Source: Blattamonas nauphoetae (taxonomy: Eukaryota; Preaxostyla; Oxymonadida). From it: a DNA stretch of 64,000 bases. Position 1 is the first letter of the stretch, and the number at the start of each line of letters is the position of its first letter. The stretch lies in NCBI GenBank assembly GCA_033064195.1, contig JARBJD010000271.1, positions 37,971 through 101,970 on the forward strand, read 5' to 3'. The notes under the pieces are model-generated. The model saw nothing but the letters and a program-made list of their open reading frames with translations, was not told the DNA's origin and ran no database searches. A program made the translations under genes and the position numbers. Below, piece by piece: positions 1-12,371 of the stretch.

Positions 1-39
1 CAATCCATCCGGAAGATCGGTGAGTAAACTGTGAGCAAG

Positions 40-327
40 TCAGAGGCACGTCAGGGTGGGTGTGAACAGTGTTTTCGGAAGCGACGAAATCAGGTTGTCT
101 TTCAGCGCATTGCCTGCAAGAAAAGTGTATTCCGTCACCCTGACACAACAAATATTGTCACAGATCATTGTTGAGTGAGATGTTGAAGAAGAACCATCAG
201 AATCCCTGAAAACAGAAGAGGAGAGAACGAATCGAAAAGAAAGAGTCAAAGACGAGAATGAAAATGAAGAAAGGAGCACACCAAAGTGCCAACACAAAGC
301 GAATGGGAAGCATTGAAGGGTCAGCAT
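40..327 (-). CDS. possible partial coding exon, unrecognised
   Basis: An open minus-strand frame at the window edge. Its downstream half (for example DNICCVRVTEYTFLAGNALK) has a mixed composition like real protein, while the upstream half is Ser/Phe-rich and less convincing. No domain is recognised. It lies just 3' of the 387-1451 gene on the same strand, so it could be an exon of a separate gene running off the window. A chance ORF is equally possible. Confidence 0.22.
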   Translation of the reverse strand: MLTLQCFPFALCWHFGVLLSSFSFSSLTLSFRFVLSSSVFRDSDGSSSTSHSTMICDNICCVRVTEYTFLAGNALKDNLISSLPKTLFTPTLTCL

Positions 328-386
328 GTGATGTCATCTGAACATCGAGTGAAATGTGCGATGTGGGCGACAGATATCATTTCGTG

Positions 387-1451
387 TCACGTGTCATCTA
401 TTTCTGACTCAGAAGAGTTCATTCCCAAATCGTTCGTGAGATCGAACGAAAAAACCGCCACAGCGTTTCCATATTCCGATGATTTGTCGTGAAGCAGTGT
501 TTGTTCGAGTCTTTCGTAAAACCCTTCCTGTTCCAGTGTGCGCAACAATATTCTCCCTCTGCGCCAAAATTCAGCTCCACCTTCCTTCAATCTGTTGATT
601 ATATCGTTCATTTTCCAGATGATGAATTGATGGGTGTCTTCGTGTTCCTCTTTTGAGAGAAGTGATTGGAAGGCCATTGGGATGCGAGAAGAACAAACGA
701 AATCCAGTGTTGGTTGGTGGTAGGCACTTTCTTCAAAGATTTTGGTCAGTAATACCAATGTTTGTTCGTATTCATGGTTCCACGACAAAAGGTGCGGATT
801 GCGACTCATTTGGACGAGAGATGGCTCTATCGGGATCAACACTTCATGCAGCACCACATCTCGCATTGATTGAGGGTCAGTCTTGGATTTGGTGGAAAGA
901 GACTGAATAGTGTTGGTGAAGGCGAGGCTGACGCAACTTCGAAAGATCGACAAGATGTTGCCAAAGACAAGCTTTTCAGTGATTCCAGAAAGATTACGCA
1001 AGTGAGGTGATGAAAGGATTCTGGGAATGAGTTTGGATGAGACAAGGGTCAGTCGGTTTGATGGTGTAATCCAAAGAAGACATGTGGATGTCAATGAGAG
1101 AGCATCCCTGAATATCGATTGATGGGGCGAAGAGAAGAGTATTGTGATCGAATCCACAAACACTGCAGCGGTGTCTGGTGAGTCTCGCCCAACGGCCGTC
1201 AACAAATCATCGAAAGAGTTGTTCTTTTGGAGAAGTGAGGTCATCGAAGAGAGGAACGTTGATGATTTTTGAAGAAGATCCTCATCAAACTCATACCCAT
1301 TTCCAATCATTGAAGCCAGAGAGACGAACGGTTGAGCAACAGAATCAACTGAAAATGGATCATCGCGATTCCACTTCAGGAAAGGAGAGTATTCTGCATA
1401 AATAACATGGATCATGAGCAGAAGAAGATAGATACCTTTGGATGTCATCAT
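387..1451 (-). CDS. oxymonad-type hypothetical protein, paralogue 1
   Basis: I read two exons, 1451..1436 and 1393..387, separated by a 42-nt GT..AG intron (1394..1435), giving about 340 aa that start MMTSKEYSPFLKWN. The intron is inferred because the paralogue at 2517-3568 has an intron at exactly the same codon, and because the unspliced N-terminus (a hydrophobic ILLLLMIHVIYA-like stretch) is simply intron translation. Exon 1 is only 16 nt. The protein is helical and Leu/Ser-rich, perhaps an alpha-solenoid, with conserved blocks LDFVCSSRIPMAFQSLLS and LLRTLEQEGF and an acidic tail. No enzyme motif is visible. It belongs to a large lineage-specific family I associate with Blattamonas; the function is unknown. 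The start is a true ATG pair at 1451. Confidence 0.78.
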   Translation of the reverse strand: MMTSKGIYLLLLMIHVIYAEYSPFLKWNRDDPFSVDSVAQPFVSLASMIGNGYEFDEDLLQKSSTFLSSMTSLLQKNNSFDDLLTAVGRDSPDTAAVFVDSITILFSSPHQSIFRDALSLTSTCLLWITPSNRLTLVSSKLIPRILSSPHLRNLSGITEKLVFGNILSIFRSCVSLAFTNTIQSLSTKSKTDPQSMRDVVLHEVLIPIEPSLVQMSRNPHLLSWNHEYEQTLVLLTKIFEESAYHQPTLDFVCSSRIPMAFQSLLSKEEHEDTHQFIIWKMNDIINRLKEGGAEFWRRGRILLRTLEQEGFYERLEQTLLHDKSSEYGNAVAVFSFDLTNDLGMNSSESEIDDT

Positions 1452-1622
1452 TATTCAGTTGGTTAATTCCTTTAACGTGAATGTGACAACAAAACACAAG
1501 TCAGAGGGCCCGATCATGATGAACTTCAAAGAAAGTTCCCAAGTCTCATATAATCAATTGATGAACAGGACCGTATGTCAAGAAACAAGACTGAAATGAT
1601 ATTAAAGAAGATCAATTGTCAA

Positions 1623-2470
1623 TCAAGAGACAGGAAGATGGGTTGGAAGGTGAGAGGAGGGCTCATCTGAAATGCTTCCAGTCAGCCCATCTGCCAAATC
1701 AATGCTGCCCACACCAACACGAGTCGATGCCGACGAGGGAGAGTCGGAGGAAGAGTGGATGGCGAGGGATTCCGTCTTCTTCCTCTTTCTTTCACTGAAC
1801 AGTTTTCGTGGTTGGATCATTCAGATGAACGAAAAGTGGGTGGATGTGATGGGAACGATGGCAGAGATGTGGTTGGAGTCTTGTGCGATAAGAAAGAGAA
1901 GAGTTCGGTGATGTATCAGAACAGATGGGATAGTTCATTTCCCCATCATTCATTTTCGGAGTGATTTGGGGATTGAACTCCGCCAGTTGTTCAGAGATGA
2001 GAAGGGCAAACGCGGATGCGATTGAGGCGTCGAGGAGATCTGCTCCTGCGCACAGGCACGCATTCAAAGTCCAGCTCGCCCAAAGAAGTCAACACCGATG
2101 TTGTCGCATCCAAGCACCGTGTTTCGGAGTGCCCCAACCCAAACAGACAGCTGCTCCCCAATCCAAGTCCCGGAGACTCCTTTCCAAGCAATCGGCAGCT
2201 TCCATTTTCACGATCTCACTTTCACCATACTAACGCAATCCAATTCTGCTGAAACTGCCACATTCCACAAAGATCAGCCTGTCGCTGGAGAAAAGTGGAA
2301 CAGAACGCGATTTACTGTTTTGACCAGGCGAGATCACATCGATGTGGGCGAGACAGCCAGCCAGACTGATCAATCATGTTTCGAGATCAGAATCCGAGGG
2401 AATCGGAGACAGAGGCAGATCTTGAATCAATCTCTGTTCGCCACAGTCTCATCGAGGATGGCCATGGAAT
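1623..2470 (-). pseudogene. decayed or multi-exon coding sequence between the two paralogues
   Basis: Several protein-like minus-strand stretches occur in different frames: LFSERKRKKTESLAIHSSSD (about 1640-1800), ACLCAGADLLDASIASAFAL (about 1900-2060), LGSSCLFGLGHSETRCLDAT (about 2090-2170) and SVPLFSSDRLIFVECGSF (about 2250-2330). Nearby alternative frames at 2100-2230 are also protein-like (IGEQLSVWVGALRNTVLGCD). I could not find one consistent set of introns that links them, so this is either a multi-exon gene or a relic. No domain is recognised. A plus-strand 124-codon ORF at 2098-2472 overlaps it and looks like a shadow. Confidence 0.25.
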
Positions 2471-2516
2471 AGTTGCATCGGAGAGATCGAGTCTTCAAGT
2501 TGGTCTTCAGTAACAG

Positions 2517-3568
2517 TTATCGCGGCAGACAAGAGTTCACTCCCAAAGCTTGAAGAAAGAGAAATGAACCGCCTCTCACATCCTTTCCTAACCGGGATGA
2601 CATATCGTGAAGCAGTGTTTTTTCGATTTCTTCCTGAAACCCTTCCTGTTCCAGTGCCTGCAACAATATTCTCCCTTTGCCCGCAGTTTCCGCTCCATCT
2701 TCCTTCCATTTGAGGATATTGATGGACATGTTCGAGATGATAATCCAAAGGGGGTATGTTTTTTCCACTTTTGAGAGAAGAGATTGGAAGGCCATTGGGA
2801 TGCGAGAAGAACAAACGAAATCCAGTGTTGGTTGGTGGAAGGCACTCACTTCAAATAGATCGGTTGGCAATTTCAACGTCCCTCGGTATTCATCATTCCA
2901 TGACAAAATGTGAGGATTGCGACTGATCTGGATGAGAGATGGTTCCATTGGGATCAGCACTTCACGCAGCACCAGATTTCGTGTTGTCTCAGGGATAATG
3001 TTGGAAGTCGTGGAGCAACATAGAACAGAGTTGGTGGAGGAGAGTGTGATGCCAAAACTGAAAAGTGCCAGAATGTCCTTCAGTATGCCCTGATCCCCAA
3101 TCACAGACAGATCTTGCAAATGAGGTGTCGAAATGATTCTGGGGATGAGTTTGGAGGAGACAAACGCCAGTCGGTTTGAATAGGAACACTTACATGAACA
3201 TGTGCCAATGAATGACAGACTTGTCTTGACAATCGATGGATGGGGTGACGATAAGAGCATTGTGATCGAATCCACAAACACTGAAGCGGGGTTTGGTGAG
3301 TCTTGTCCAAGAGCCTTCAAGAAATCATTGATATCCGTCGCTCGCTTGATACGTTGCTTGATCGAAGATAAGAACGTCGTGCACTGACGAAGCAGCTCCA
3401 GATCAAATTTGTAGTCATCTCTGACCATCGAGGCAAGAGAGATGAAGACTTGAGCAACTGAAGCGGCTGTGATTCTTTTTTGAGGATTCCAATTCAGGAA
3501 CGGAGAGTATTCTGGACCAAAGAGATGATGAAGAGGACAGAAGAATGGACACCTTCTGATGAGGTCAT
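2517..3568 (-). CDS. oxymonad-type hypothetical protein, paralogue 2
   Basis: Two exons, 3568..3553 (16 nt, MTSSE) and 3511..2517, are separated by a 41-nt GT..AG intron (3512..3552), giving about 336 aa. After splicing the N-terminus reads MTSSEEYSPFLNWN, matching paralogue 1. The two proteins align along their length: the pairs FVDSITMLLSSPH/FVDSITILFSSPH and REVLIPMEPSLIQISRNPH/HEVLIPIEPSLVQMSRNPH are nearly the same, and LDFVCSSRIPMAFQSLLS is identical. The C-terminal ends differ: this copy lacks the acidic tail and ends NSCLPR. The conserved first-intron position supports both models. No catalytic motif is seen; function unknown. A simple ATG-first reading would begin at 3428 and lose about 33 residues. 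Confidence 0.78.
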
Positions 3569-5660
3569 CTGTGATGGAAGAGAATTTTCTAATATGGGGG
3601 CTTGATCGGTTTCATCACTTTTTGACACCAATATTTGGAAACCATCCTTGGACTTGACTGACACAGAGATATCCGTTGTGTAGTCATTGACTGAGAGTGG
3701 CAACAACAATGGTATAAGCCAAAGTTGTCACCAATCTTTGTTTGGTTGAAGTCGTTGTTAAATACACTTTTAACGTCTTTGAAAACATCATTCAGCGAAT
3801 GAACCAATTATGATTGTGTGAGAACTGGAATCAATTCATCACAGTTCAACTCTCTTTCTTCCCAATCTGACAACTCGCTCTTCTCGATGCCTCTTACTCC
3901 CTCCTCCTCAAACGAACGCCTCTTCAGGTCCAACACAAAAGAAAACTGTGAAACGACTGTTCTTTCTTTGCGGTGTTTTCCGACCTGCCACTTCGGGTGC
4001 CATTCATCGCTGTCCTTCCGTGCTCTTCACTGGCTGAGCGTTGGTCGACTGTTTCAGAGTGTTCGAAGGATTTCCTTGCACTCAATCCTTCACCAAACCA
4101 GTGGTCATTAACAAGTGAGTAGCCTGATGAAATGGTTTATGGGGCTGGCCTGCACAAGATCAACAAAAACACTATGAATACTCCTCCTCGTCACAAACGG
4201 TCAAACTTGTTTTCGCGTAGTCACTCCCTGAACGATTGATTGCTTCCGAATCAACGACTTACTGATCCACTGTCGTAAAAACTCTTTCAATGTTCAACTC
4301 CAAAACCATCAGCCTTCCATCACTCGACTCAAGATTTGAGAATCTTAGAAGGGAAAACAAGTCAGAAGGGAGTCGTTAGTGCCTCTGCATTAACGAACAA
4401 TGGACCGGGCAACCAATAGCCGACCAGCGGCATCTCGGACCATCTCCCCACACCAACAAATGATACTTTGTCGCAGAATCGGTTTTCACCTTTGGAATTG
4501 TTATCAAATGTTCGTGGAATTCAAACAACAACATCGTCGAATCGCCGGTCCCGTACGTTTTGAATCGTTCAAGACAGAAACAATCATGTCAGATAGCTAC
4601 CATCACATATTGTGACGAGGAGGAGATCAGAATATAGCAAATATGATGCAATGATCAGATTGGTGTCTTCCGACGGTCAGAATGACAAAGGATTACCTGG
4701 TACCGGGCTTTGTTCAAACGTTCGAAACAGAACGGGACAGTCAGACATTCTGGCCGGAAATATCAAGAAATTGTCAAAGACATGATAAGGATTTCACATT
4801 TCGTTGAACAGATACTCATCGTGACTTGAATACCCACCAACCGGATCAACATCACGGGACTATCTGTCAGCTCTTTATTGGAAATTAGGATGGACAAGGA
4901 AGCAAGTTCATCTGTATCACTGGCAGCCGATCGACAAATGGAGTGGAGCGTGTCCATATACATGTCCTTATTGATAGTCACCCGAACTTGGATGGCCCAC
5001 CTCCGTGTTGAAGAAGTACAGCAATTTATCTGCCCTTCCACACGAAAACATTCCTTTCAACTCAAATCCAACATGTTCTGATCATAGAATCCTGTCATCC
5101 ATCTTTGAGAGATCCGGGTATCCACAAGGCAATTCACGATCTCATCTCTACTAATTGTATTCATGGGGGATATAGAAGGCTAAAACACAATTAAACGAAC
5201 TCCTGCAAGAACAGGTGTCAGACAGAATGGTGGTTGAAACTACAAGGACCACCGACCAGTGTAATAACTTCCGATCCAGTTTATCCAGTTATGACTCGTA
5301 CTAAAGTTGAAAGAGGACGATCAAGAGAACAGGATAGAAAACACCAAAATATATTCTTTTGAAGGCTTCACAGAAGGAAGCTAGCTCACTGGTTGTCCTC
5401 ATCCAAACTTCAGGCAACCAACTCAGACAGTCTTGTCTCACCAAGGAAACGAAGATTAGTGTGAGATACAGATGTAACTGTTGAGCTCGGCAAGGCAAGA
5501 AATCCCATATTTTCAAATGTTAGATACTCCATTGGCACAACCTTAGCGACCATCACAGTATTCTCTCCATCAACCGTGTCACTTGTTTGATGAAGTGAAT
5601 AATTGGTCGAAGCATCGCAAATTGCATTACTTCTATCGTCGAAGAGACGGGTGCACTCCC
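3569..5660. other. no convincing gene
   Basis: Only short ORFs under 100 codons are present, on both strands, with no recognisable domain. The one structured item is the MITE-related fragment at 4064-4157, listed separately. Confidence 0.5.
4064..4157 (-). repeat. fragment related to the 12.7-kb MITE
   Basis: The bases from about 4087 (ACCAAACCAGTGGTCATTAA...) through GCAGGCCAGCCCCATAAACC (read on the minus strand) match the right-hand end of the MITE at 12704-13088. In addition, about 30 bases outside that end match the sequence at 12650-12700 in reverse complement. This is therefore a second, degraded member of the same repeat family, oriented opposite to the copy at 12.65 kb. Only one end is recognisable here. 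Confidence 0.7.
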
Positions 5661-5661
5661 C

Positions 5662-6381
5662 ATGAATGAGCGGAGGAGGACAAGTCCCACAGTTCAATGT
5701 CAAGATAAATTCAAGGAATGGATGCTCTCACCAACTCTGTACCATCACAACTATCAAACTTCTGTTGACAAGACATTGTACCACTTCAAAACATTCAACA
5801 TTCGAACTAAACACTCCACATTTGCAGTAACATCGAACACTCACAATTTTGAACACCAAGACAACAAGGAACAGGCTTTCCAGTGGAGGAAACACACTCA
5901 ATTGCAAGGAAGGAAATTATCAGATGGTACTAGCTATTGCGCTGAATTATCCCGGACCACTGGTGTGAGGATCCAGTTAAAGCTTGGAAAGAAGTTAAAC
6001 CTGAAAAGGAAGCAGGATGGTGTCTCCGATGTCATCTTTCTTTCAATATCCGACTCAGTCGTTCGGACACCCCTCTAACAATTTGTGGGCTGTTTGTCTT
6101 CGAAAGCCCAAAACGACACGGCATCTCCACGCAATGGAGTGATGACTGTGAGGACAGGCTCACATCATCCGAGAGTGTATCATTCTCAACTTACGACGAA
6201 ACAACATACTCAATGTTTGCATCAATTCTTAACAAGGTTGCTGGCGCCGACGTTAGAAATTGATTCCCTCAAACAACAAGCACTCTCATTTTCCGCAAAT
6301 AACAGACCAGAGTCGTTCCTCAGAGGCCTTTCCCTGCAATCAAATGAACCGGAGTTAGGAGGAAGGAAATTGAACAGATGA
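5662..6381 (+). other. two small plus-strand ORFs, doubtful
   Basis: Adjacent ORFs of 138 codons (5662-6078) and 98 codons (6085-6381) are open. Their composition is Gln/Thr/Ser-rich with no domain that I recognise. The second begins MGCLSSK in the translation, but its first codon is not an ATG, so the apparent myristoylation-like start is not real evidence. They may be exons or chance. Confidence 0.15.
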
Positions 6382-6737
6382 AGATCTATGGAGAAGGGTT
6401 CCAGTCCAACTTTCAGTGAGTATTATGACGATGATGTGCTTGACAGAGTCCTTTTTCCCGGATCTGCAACCGATCTGGGTGTGAATAGACAGAATTAAAA
6501 GAAGTCATCATACGGGAGACTAGAAGGAAGTTCAATCGATCTTGATATTCCAGGGGGTGAGATGAGCACAACTTTGAGGACCAAGCAATACGTAGTTGAG
6601 ATGTCGTTATTCCACGCGACCAAGTGGATTTTACGAAGGATAAAGAGGACGACAAATCCATTACTTGTCCAGGGATTTTTGCCCTGACTGCGGGGGGAAA
6701 GAGACAGAGAACAAGGATTATGGTAATTAGAGTGTTG

Positions 6738-6980
6738 GGAAGGGAGCTGCAGAGGAAGCCAGATCTTCCACTCCACAAGATGGGAGCTGCAGAGGAAGCC
6801 AGATCTTCCACTCCACAAGATGGGAGCTACAGAGGAAGCCAGATCTTCCACTCCACAAGATGGGAGCTGCAGAGGAAGCCAGATCTTCCACTCCACAAGA
6901 TGGGAGCTGCAGAGGAAGCCAGATCTTCCACTCCACAAGATGGGAGCTGCAGAGGAAGCCAGATCTTCCACTCCACAAGA
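6738..6980. repeat. 40-bp tandem repeat, about 6 copies
   Basis: The unit starts GGGAGCTGCAGAGGAAGCC and continues through AGATCTTCCACTCCACAAG. Copies are nearly identical (one has ACAG instead of GCAG). The period of 40 is not a multiple of three, so no frame runs as a simple peptide repeat, although several frames stay open. This unit differs in length and sequence from the 30-bp repeats further along. Confidence 0.95.
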
Positions 6981-7474
6981 AGGGAACTATGAAGAGCAGC
7001 AGTTTTCAGCTCTGCTTGAGATATTGATTCGACGACCAGAACAAGCTACCATCATGACTCGACTGCTGGCGGAACTGAAGCGATGTCGCGGAAGTTGGAG
7101 GGATTGCTAGGAGACTTCCTTGGGAGAAAGAGAGCCGATAATATCGGACATGCAATGCACTTTCTCCGGCATATTCCTCTCAACGTCTGCCTTCGAAGAA
7201 GAGAAACCAGCAAAGAACACGGTCAGTGCGGAAGAACGTACCAATCGTGTGTAGACTGTCGACTTTGTCGGTAGCAAGAGGAGACAGGAATGGAGAGACT
7301 CATTGACGGATCGTCATGATGAGATTGTGATTACATGCGGAGCCGCTCCGATGCCGAGATGAGTCGTGTCAACACGTTCAAACCATGTTTTCCATCGCAG
7401 AATCACAAGTAGAAGAAATGAAAGCGGAAGAACTGATGATTTCATGGAGGAGTTTAGGATAGAAGGGAAGTCTT

Positions 7475-7777
7475 GTGTCAATGAGCGAAGCAGGATTAGG
7501 AGTGGGAATTGAATCACTCCAATCACTCGACAGAACTGCTCACGCACGCACTCCAACCACTCTCACACAAATCATCAAACTCGAAGATGGACCGAATTGG
7601 AGAACATCTATTTCTCTTCTGATCGACAATGGAGGGTGGGAACTCAAAATCAGATCAAGTGAAAACACCTTCTCGAATGGAATGCTTGGATTTCTAAGAC
7701 CCCCACTTCCCGAATCTGCTACACAACACGGTTGTGGATTCCATGACAATGGGATTGGTGGTGCTCTCAATCTTTGA
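7475..7777 (+). CDS. possible exon of an unrecognised gene
   Basis: One hundred open codons include LIDNGGWELKIRSSENTF and LPESATQHGCGFHDNGIGG, which look like a beta-sandwich fragment. An adjoining frame continues at 7775-7890 (MEECGKEENSSQ...). No start or splice signals are clear, and the region is isolated. The opposite strand is also open (7540-7827). Confidence 0.25.
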   Translation: MSMSEAGLGVGIESLQSLDRTAHARTPTTLTQIIKLEDGPNWRTSISLLIDNGGWELKIRSSENTFSNGMLGFLRPPLPESATQHGCGFHDNGIGGALNL

Positions 7778-8226
7778 AATGGAAGAATGTGGAAAGGAGG
7801 AGAATTCAAGCCAGAAGGAACAAGCAAGACGTCCGATCGAATTGGGCAGACAGCAGCGATTCGAGAGAGCTGGGTTCTCGGGACTCACAATCAGTCGGTG
7901 ACAGCCCTTCGGGAACACGGCCTTTTCTTCAGAACTGAGTATTCAACGTACTCGATTTAACCCGCAACTCCGGATAAACCCACACCCCGGATCTTGGACC
8001 CAGAATTCGGATATATTCCCAGTTTCATCATTATTTTGAGGTTTTTTCATATTATTTCATTAAAATCTGTTCTGGAGAATGCATAATCTCATGAAATGAA
8101 CAAGAAAAGATGGTTTATCAAGATCACAACAAAACAGGAACGAAACGAAATGTGGGTCGAACTCTTGGAAACGATGTTTCGAGAATTGGCGATTCTAACT
8201 CCACCTTCTCGTTTCTCCCTGCTCAA

Positions 8227-11200
8227 TCACTCTCCTTCCTGCATCTCCTCCAAAATCGCTTCCGCTTCTTCTTCGTCTTCATTGCGCTGAGTGAGTGGGG
8301 AGCCGATGTGAGTTTGGAGCTGTCAGGAGTGAGGGAGTTTGAGGTCTGAACGTTGATGCATTCACTCAACAGTTTCTTCCGATGTGACTGCAATGTGACG
8401 TGAATACAATAAATATCGCCACAATTTAGATCAGCGCCACAAACGACGACAACCTCACAATCAATCCTGTCGGATGATACGTCATAGTGCGGCGGTCGGG
8501 GTGAAATGAATGGAAATGTAACGAGTATGATCGACAGAGATTCACCCACTTGTCAAATCGCACAAGTCGCTGGTGATGAAATGTCGGTCGAAGAGGCGTG
8601 TCTGATGGCGAACGGAGATTGCTTGTCGAGCCAAGTCCTTCCTACGCAGCCCATCGAAGATGATGCCCAGCCGTTGGATCATCACACGGTGCTCCAGTTT
8701 GTGTGAGTCAATCTGTTCGTTTGTCAGCGAAGAGGTCTTCCCTCCCGCCTTCAGACGGTCCACCATGTTCTGCTCCTCTTCCCGGAACGCTCGCTTCGTC
8801 GCCTTCATCAGCACATCCATCGCTGTCTCCTGCATCCCTGCGCTCTCGTGCTGCTCGTGCATCCGGATCACGCTGTTCGTGCATCAATCATCTTTTCTCT
8901 TTGGCCGTTGATTCCTTTGTTCCCGATCTTCATCGCATCGACAAACCGAATATAATTCCCATCGTCGGTGTCGAACGAGATCAGCTCGTCCAGTCGCCGA
9001 TCCTCCAGTCTCATTCGCTTGAAAATTACGTACGGCTGAATCATGACAAATCGAAGGAAGAAGTACGCCACGACGAGCACAACCACGATGATCAGACGAT
9101 TGCTCATGAAGATGTCTTTGTCAGCACCGCAGTCTTTGCACATTCGTTTCATCATGCTCATCGTCCCCTCACGCAGGTCCTTTCGCAGAGCAGAGTTCAT
9201 GAAATGGAAGATCGGATGGTTTTCGTTGAACTGTGATTCATCTTCCTCTTTCAGAAACTCTCCATACTGAAGAAAGCGCGAAACGAGAGACTGTAGCCCG
9301 ACCAGTGTGTCATGTGATTCGTGCAGACGTTCATGGATCGGTTCTGCGATGCAGGAAGCCTTGTCAGTCATGCAATAGTCTCCTGGAACGAGCAGCTGCT
9401 CGATGTTGAAGTCGTTGTCGAATCGGGTGATGGTTCGAGCGTCGATCAGCTTGTCGTTTGTCAATGTGTCCGTTGTGGTGTCGAAGTGGGTGATGAGGCT
9501 GGTTTTGTGGAATTAATCCAACGATCCTGACAGAAGTTTCAAGGTGTAGCTCCTGTACTGAGACAGATTGATCGTTGTCTCGACATGAGGCTGAATTGGT
9601 TGGGTGAGTGATGAGTTTGGGGAAGACGAGGAACGGCATGTCGAAGGCGAGGTTGAGAAGGAAGAAGTTTGAATTGGTCAGACAGATGGGGCGGATCGCT
9701 GCGAGAAGGATGTTGTCCACACTGTCTGTGAAGCTGTTGAACGAGAAATTGTTAGGAACCATGTAACCAACCAGCAGCCCAAAAACGAGGACAACGTGAG
9801 AGACCATGATAATCTTCGTCACGATTGGGATCCCGCTGTGGATGGTCTTGTGACCAGCGATCAGATCTTCCACTGCGTTCTCGAATGCCTCTTCCCACTC
9901 CGCGTCGTCTCGCCGAGTTTGATGGTCGTCATCCTCGTCCCGCTGCGTCAGAAGGGAGCGAGCGGTGAACTGTCCAAATCCGAAGTCTGTTTTCGTCTCG
10001 ACTGGTGGTTGTGTTGGCTGGTTGAGCGAGAACTGAGTGACAGTGGGATTCAACGATGGTGAGAATGGAGCTCCTGTTGTTGGTCAAACAAATCCAGTTG
10101 TGTACGAGGTGGATGAGTTGTAGTGAGTTAGTGATGGAAGTATGTCTCCGCTGTACACGTCAGAGTGATTGTAAGGCGAGTCTCTTCCCCTCCCATCCAA
10201 TCTCAGCTGTAGGAGAGGAACGCTTTTTGACCTTCGAAGACAAGTGACGAGTGGTCGGAGTTTAAAGGTTTCGGTTCGGATGAGGATTCGAATGTGTCGT
10301 TCTGGGCAGGTGTGCTGGACATTTCTGGATTGTTCTCGTCACGTTCGCTTCGTTCGTCGTTGACTCCATCTTCCACCATCTCTTCGGAGTCTTGTTCCTC
10401 TTTCTCCAACCCGTTGTCCTCCTCCTCTTCTTCTTCGTCCATCCGAGTTGTCGTGTAGTCCCCCTCCATCCTCCGTCACCCAGTGAGAGGAAGGTGTACG
10501 ACACAATCATCGCAATCAGCATGACGGCCGCCAGGAGAGCCACCATCAAATTGAAGAGTGTCCGCATTGGCACGCTGGCATTGTCGGCATATGCGACGAG
10601 TGCTCGCTATCCTCCTTCAAACAGTTGATGGTATGAATTGTACTGACACGAGATAATTCGAGAGTGGACTTCCTTGAACTCATCGGCACGTCTTTCATCG
10701 CTCCAATTTGCGTGGACAGCTGAGCCAAGTCTGCAACGAGGTTCAGAAACGATCTGTCGGCTGTCGTGACATCGATGGTGGGGTTGGTCGTGGCGTCGAA
10801 GAAGGCGGTGGCGACAGGAATGTCCACATACTCCCACATTTCGTTCTCGACGTCGCTGTCATACACGGTCTTCATCAGAGATGTCATTGTGTGTCCGTAA
10901 CTGGTGAAATATGGGAGGAGGGACGTCACAATGTCGAATGTCTTGTTCATGTCTTCCGCTTTGGTCATATCCCATACAAATTCGTTCCCACATCGCCGAT
11001 GAAGCTGAGAGCGTTGATGAAGGAAGATGCCTTTGATGTTCCCGCTCTTCTTCGAGCAAAGTACTGCGATGTCGTTTGGGTGCTGGCTGAGAAGCTGCTC
11101 ATAACTCTTTTCGACGACGCTTCCGCTCTCACGACTTGGGTCTGATGTTTCTTGGAGAAGAGAGAAATACGGTCTTTGTTTCCTCATATTTTCGTAAAAC

Positions 11201-12371
11201 TCGATTTGAGCGTCGCTGGCGTCTTCTCTGTCGTTTTCTGCGATTTGAAGATGCATTTTCAGGTTCAGTTCCATTGACTCTCCTCCCCACTCCCGTTCTC
11301 TGCTGATTCGCCCTTCATCACGCAATGAATCAGAAATCGTGTTGTAATACCAGGTCTTGCCTTTCTGCATGCAGCATCATGACTTGTGCCTTCATTCGGT
11401 TCTCCGAAACCGTTTGGAGAAACAGGGCGTAATCTGCAAGAAGAGCATTGTCCTCCTTTCAGTGCATGACAGAGAAAGCATGTATTCTGTCTGCAAATTG
11501 TGTCAGCGGGAGTAAACGGATTTTTCGTGGAACATGCACCGAACTGTTGGTTCCACACCCTTCCTTCCCACATGTTGTCTCAGTCTGCATTTCCATTCTT
11601 CCGATGCTAAATCAAATCAGGGCAGCACTTCGTTGCCTTTGGTTTTTGTCACGCCCCAGGTACGCCGTTCTTGAACCTTCAGAGGAAGGAGGAAGTGGAT
11701 CGAGAGTCTAATCTCTCCCCCAACCTAAATAATCCCAAAAATGATTGTTCCAATAATCTGTCCCGTTCCAGAATCAACCAGGAAGTCGATTTCAAGGCCA
11801 AGTCGAAGTGTTCCAAAAACACTGAAATGAAGCATGAGGAAGTTCGATAAACGCGAGTAGAATGGTTGCATAATCCCCGCAAGAATAATCCCTGCTGCTG
11901 TTCCAACGCTCACCACGGCACGCCAGAACGCGTAGTCCATCAGTAGTCGCTGGCAAAAGACGAGACCCATCGCCAGCACCGCTATGCATGTCCGGAACTT
12001 TCCTAAAGTAACAATACATTAGACACCTCGTTTTGGGTTGCTTCGAACGATGAAAAGTGGGGACATCATCACCGCCGAAAAATAGAGGTCAAGAAAGAAG
12101 ATTGTCACACTTTCAGTGACTATGCTCAGTGTGTCTGCAGCGCTCTAACAGATCGTACCAAGAGCTCGGTAGAGAGGGTCTGAGCCGTGCAGTGCGTTGG
12201 AGCAGTCGAATACATTGATTGAGAAGGTGTCGAACTGAATGAGAGACACTTGAAAGATAAACAAGAAAAGAAGTGTTGTACCGGAAAAAATCCAGGGCAG
12301 GAGAGCTGTTTCCTCCAAGGGTTGTGGTTCTCTTCGAGAGTAACCTTCGAACCTGGTTGATTCATTTTCAT
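8227..12371 (-). CDS. TmcB-like large multi-pass membrane protein, multi-exon
   Basis: A long run of protein-like minus-strand exons begins with ATG at 12371 (MKMNQPEPQPLEETALLPW after splicing) and ends with an acidic tail (EEEAEAILEEMQEGE, stop at 8227). Introns I can place are 12330-12352 (23 nt), 12135-12158, 12003-12026 and 9499-9522 (24 nt each, all with in-frame stops), a probable 37-nt intron at 9591-9627 and a possible 20-nt one at 10603-10622. Others near 11.7, 11.0, 10.1 and 8.9 kb are unresolved. Hydrophobic segments include FSGTTLLFLFIFQVSLIQF, TLFNLMVALLAAVMLIAMIV, IVTKIIMVSHVVLVFGLLVG and SNRLIIVVVLVVAYFFLRFV. A Glu-rich linker lies near 10.3-10.45 kb, and a motif SYEQLLSQHPNDIAVL near 11.1 kb. 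The layout resembles TmcB/TmcC-like proteins, which are abundant in oxymonads; this is by resemblance, not alignment. Confidence 0.62.

Noticed and set aside
8227-12371. Alternative genetic code with TAA/TAG as Gln, as in some oxymonads
   Set aside because: The in-frame stops in this gene coincide with 24-nt GT..AG introns, and other genes here end on ordinary TAA, TAG or TGA.
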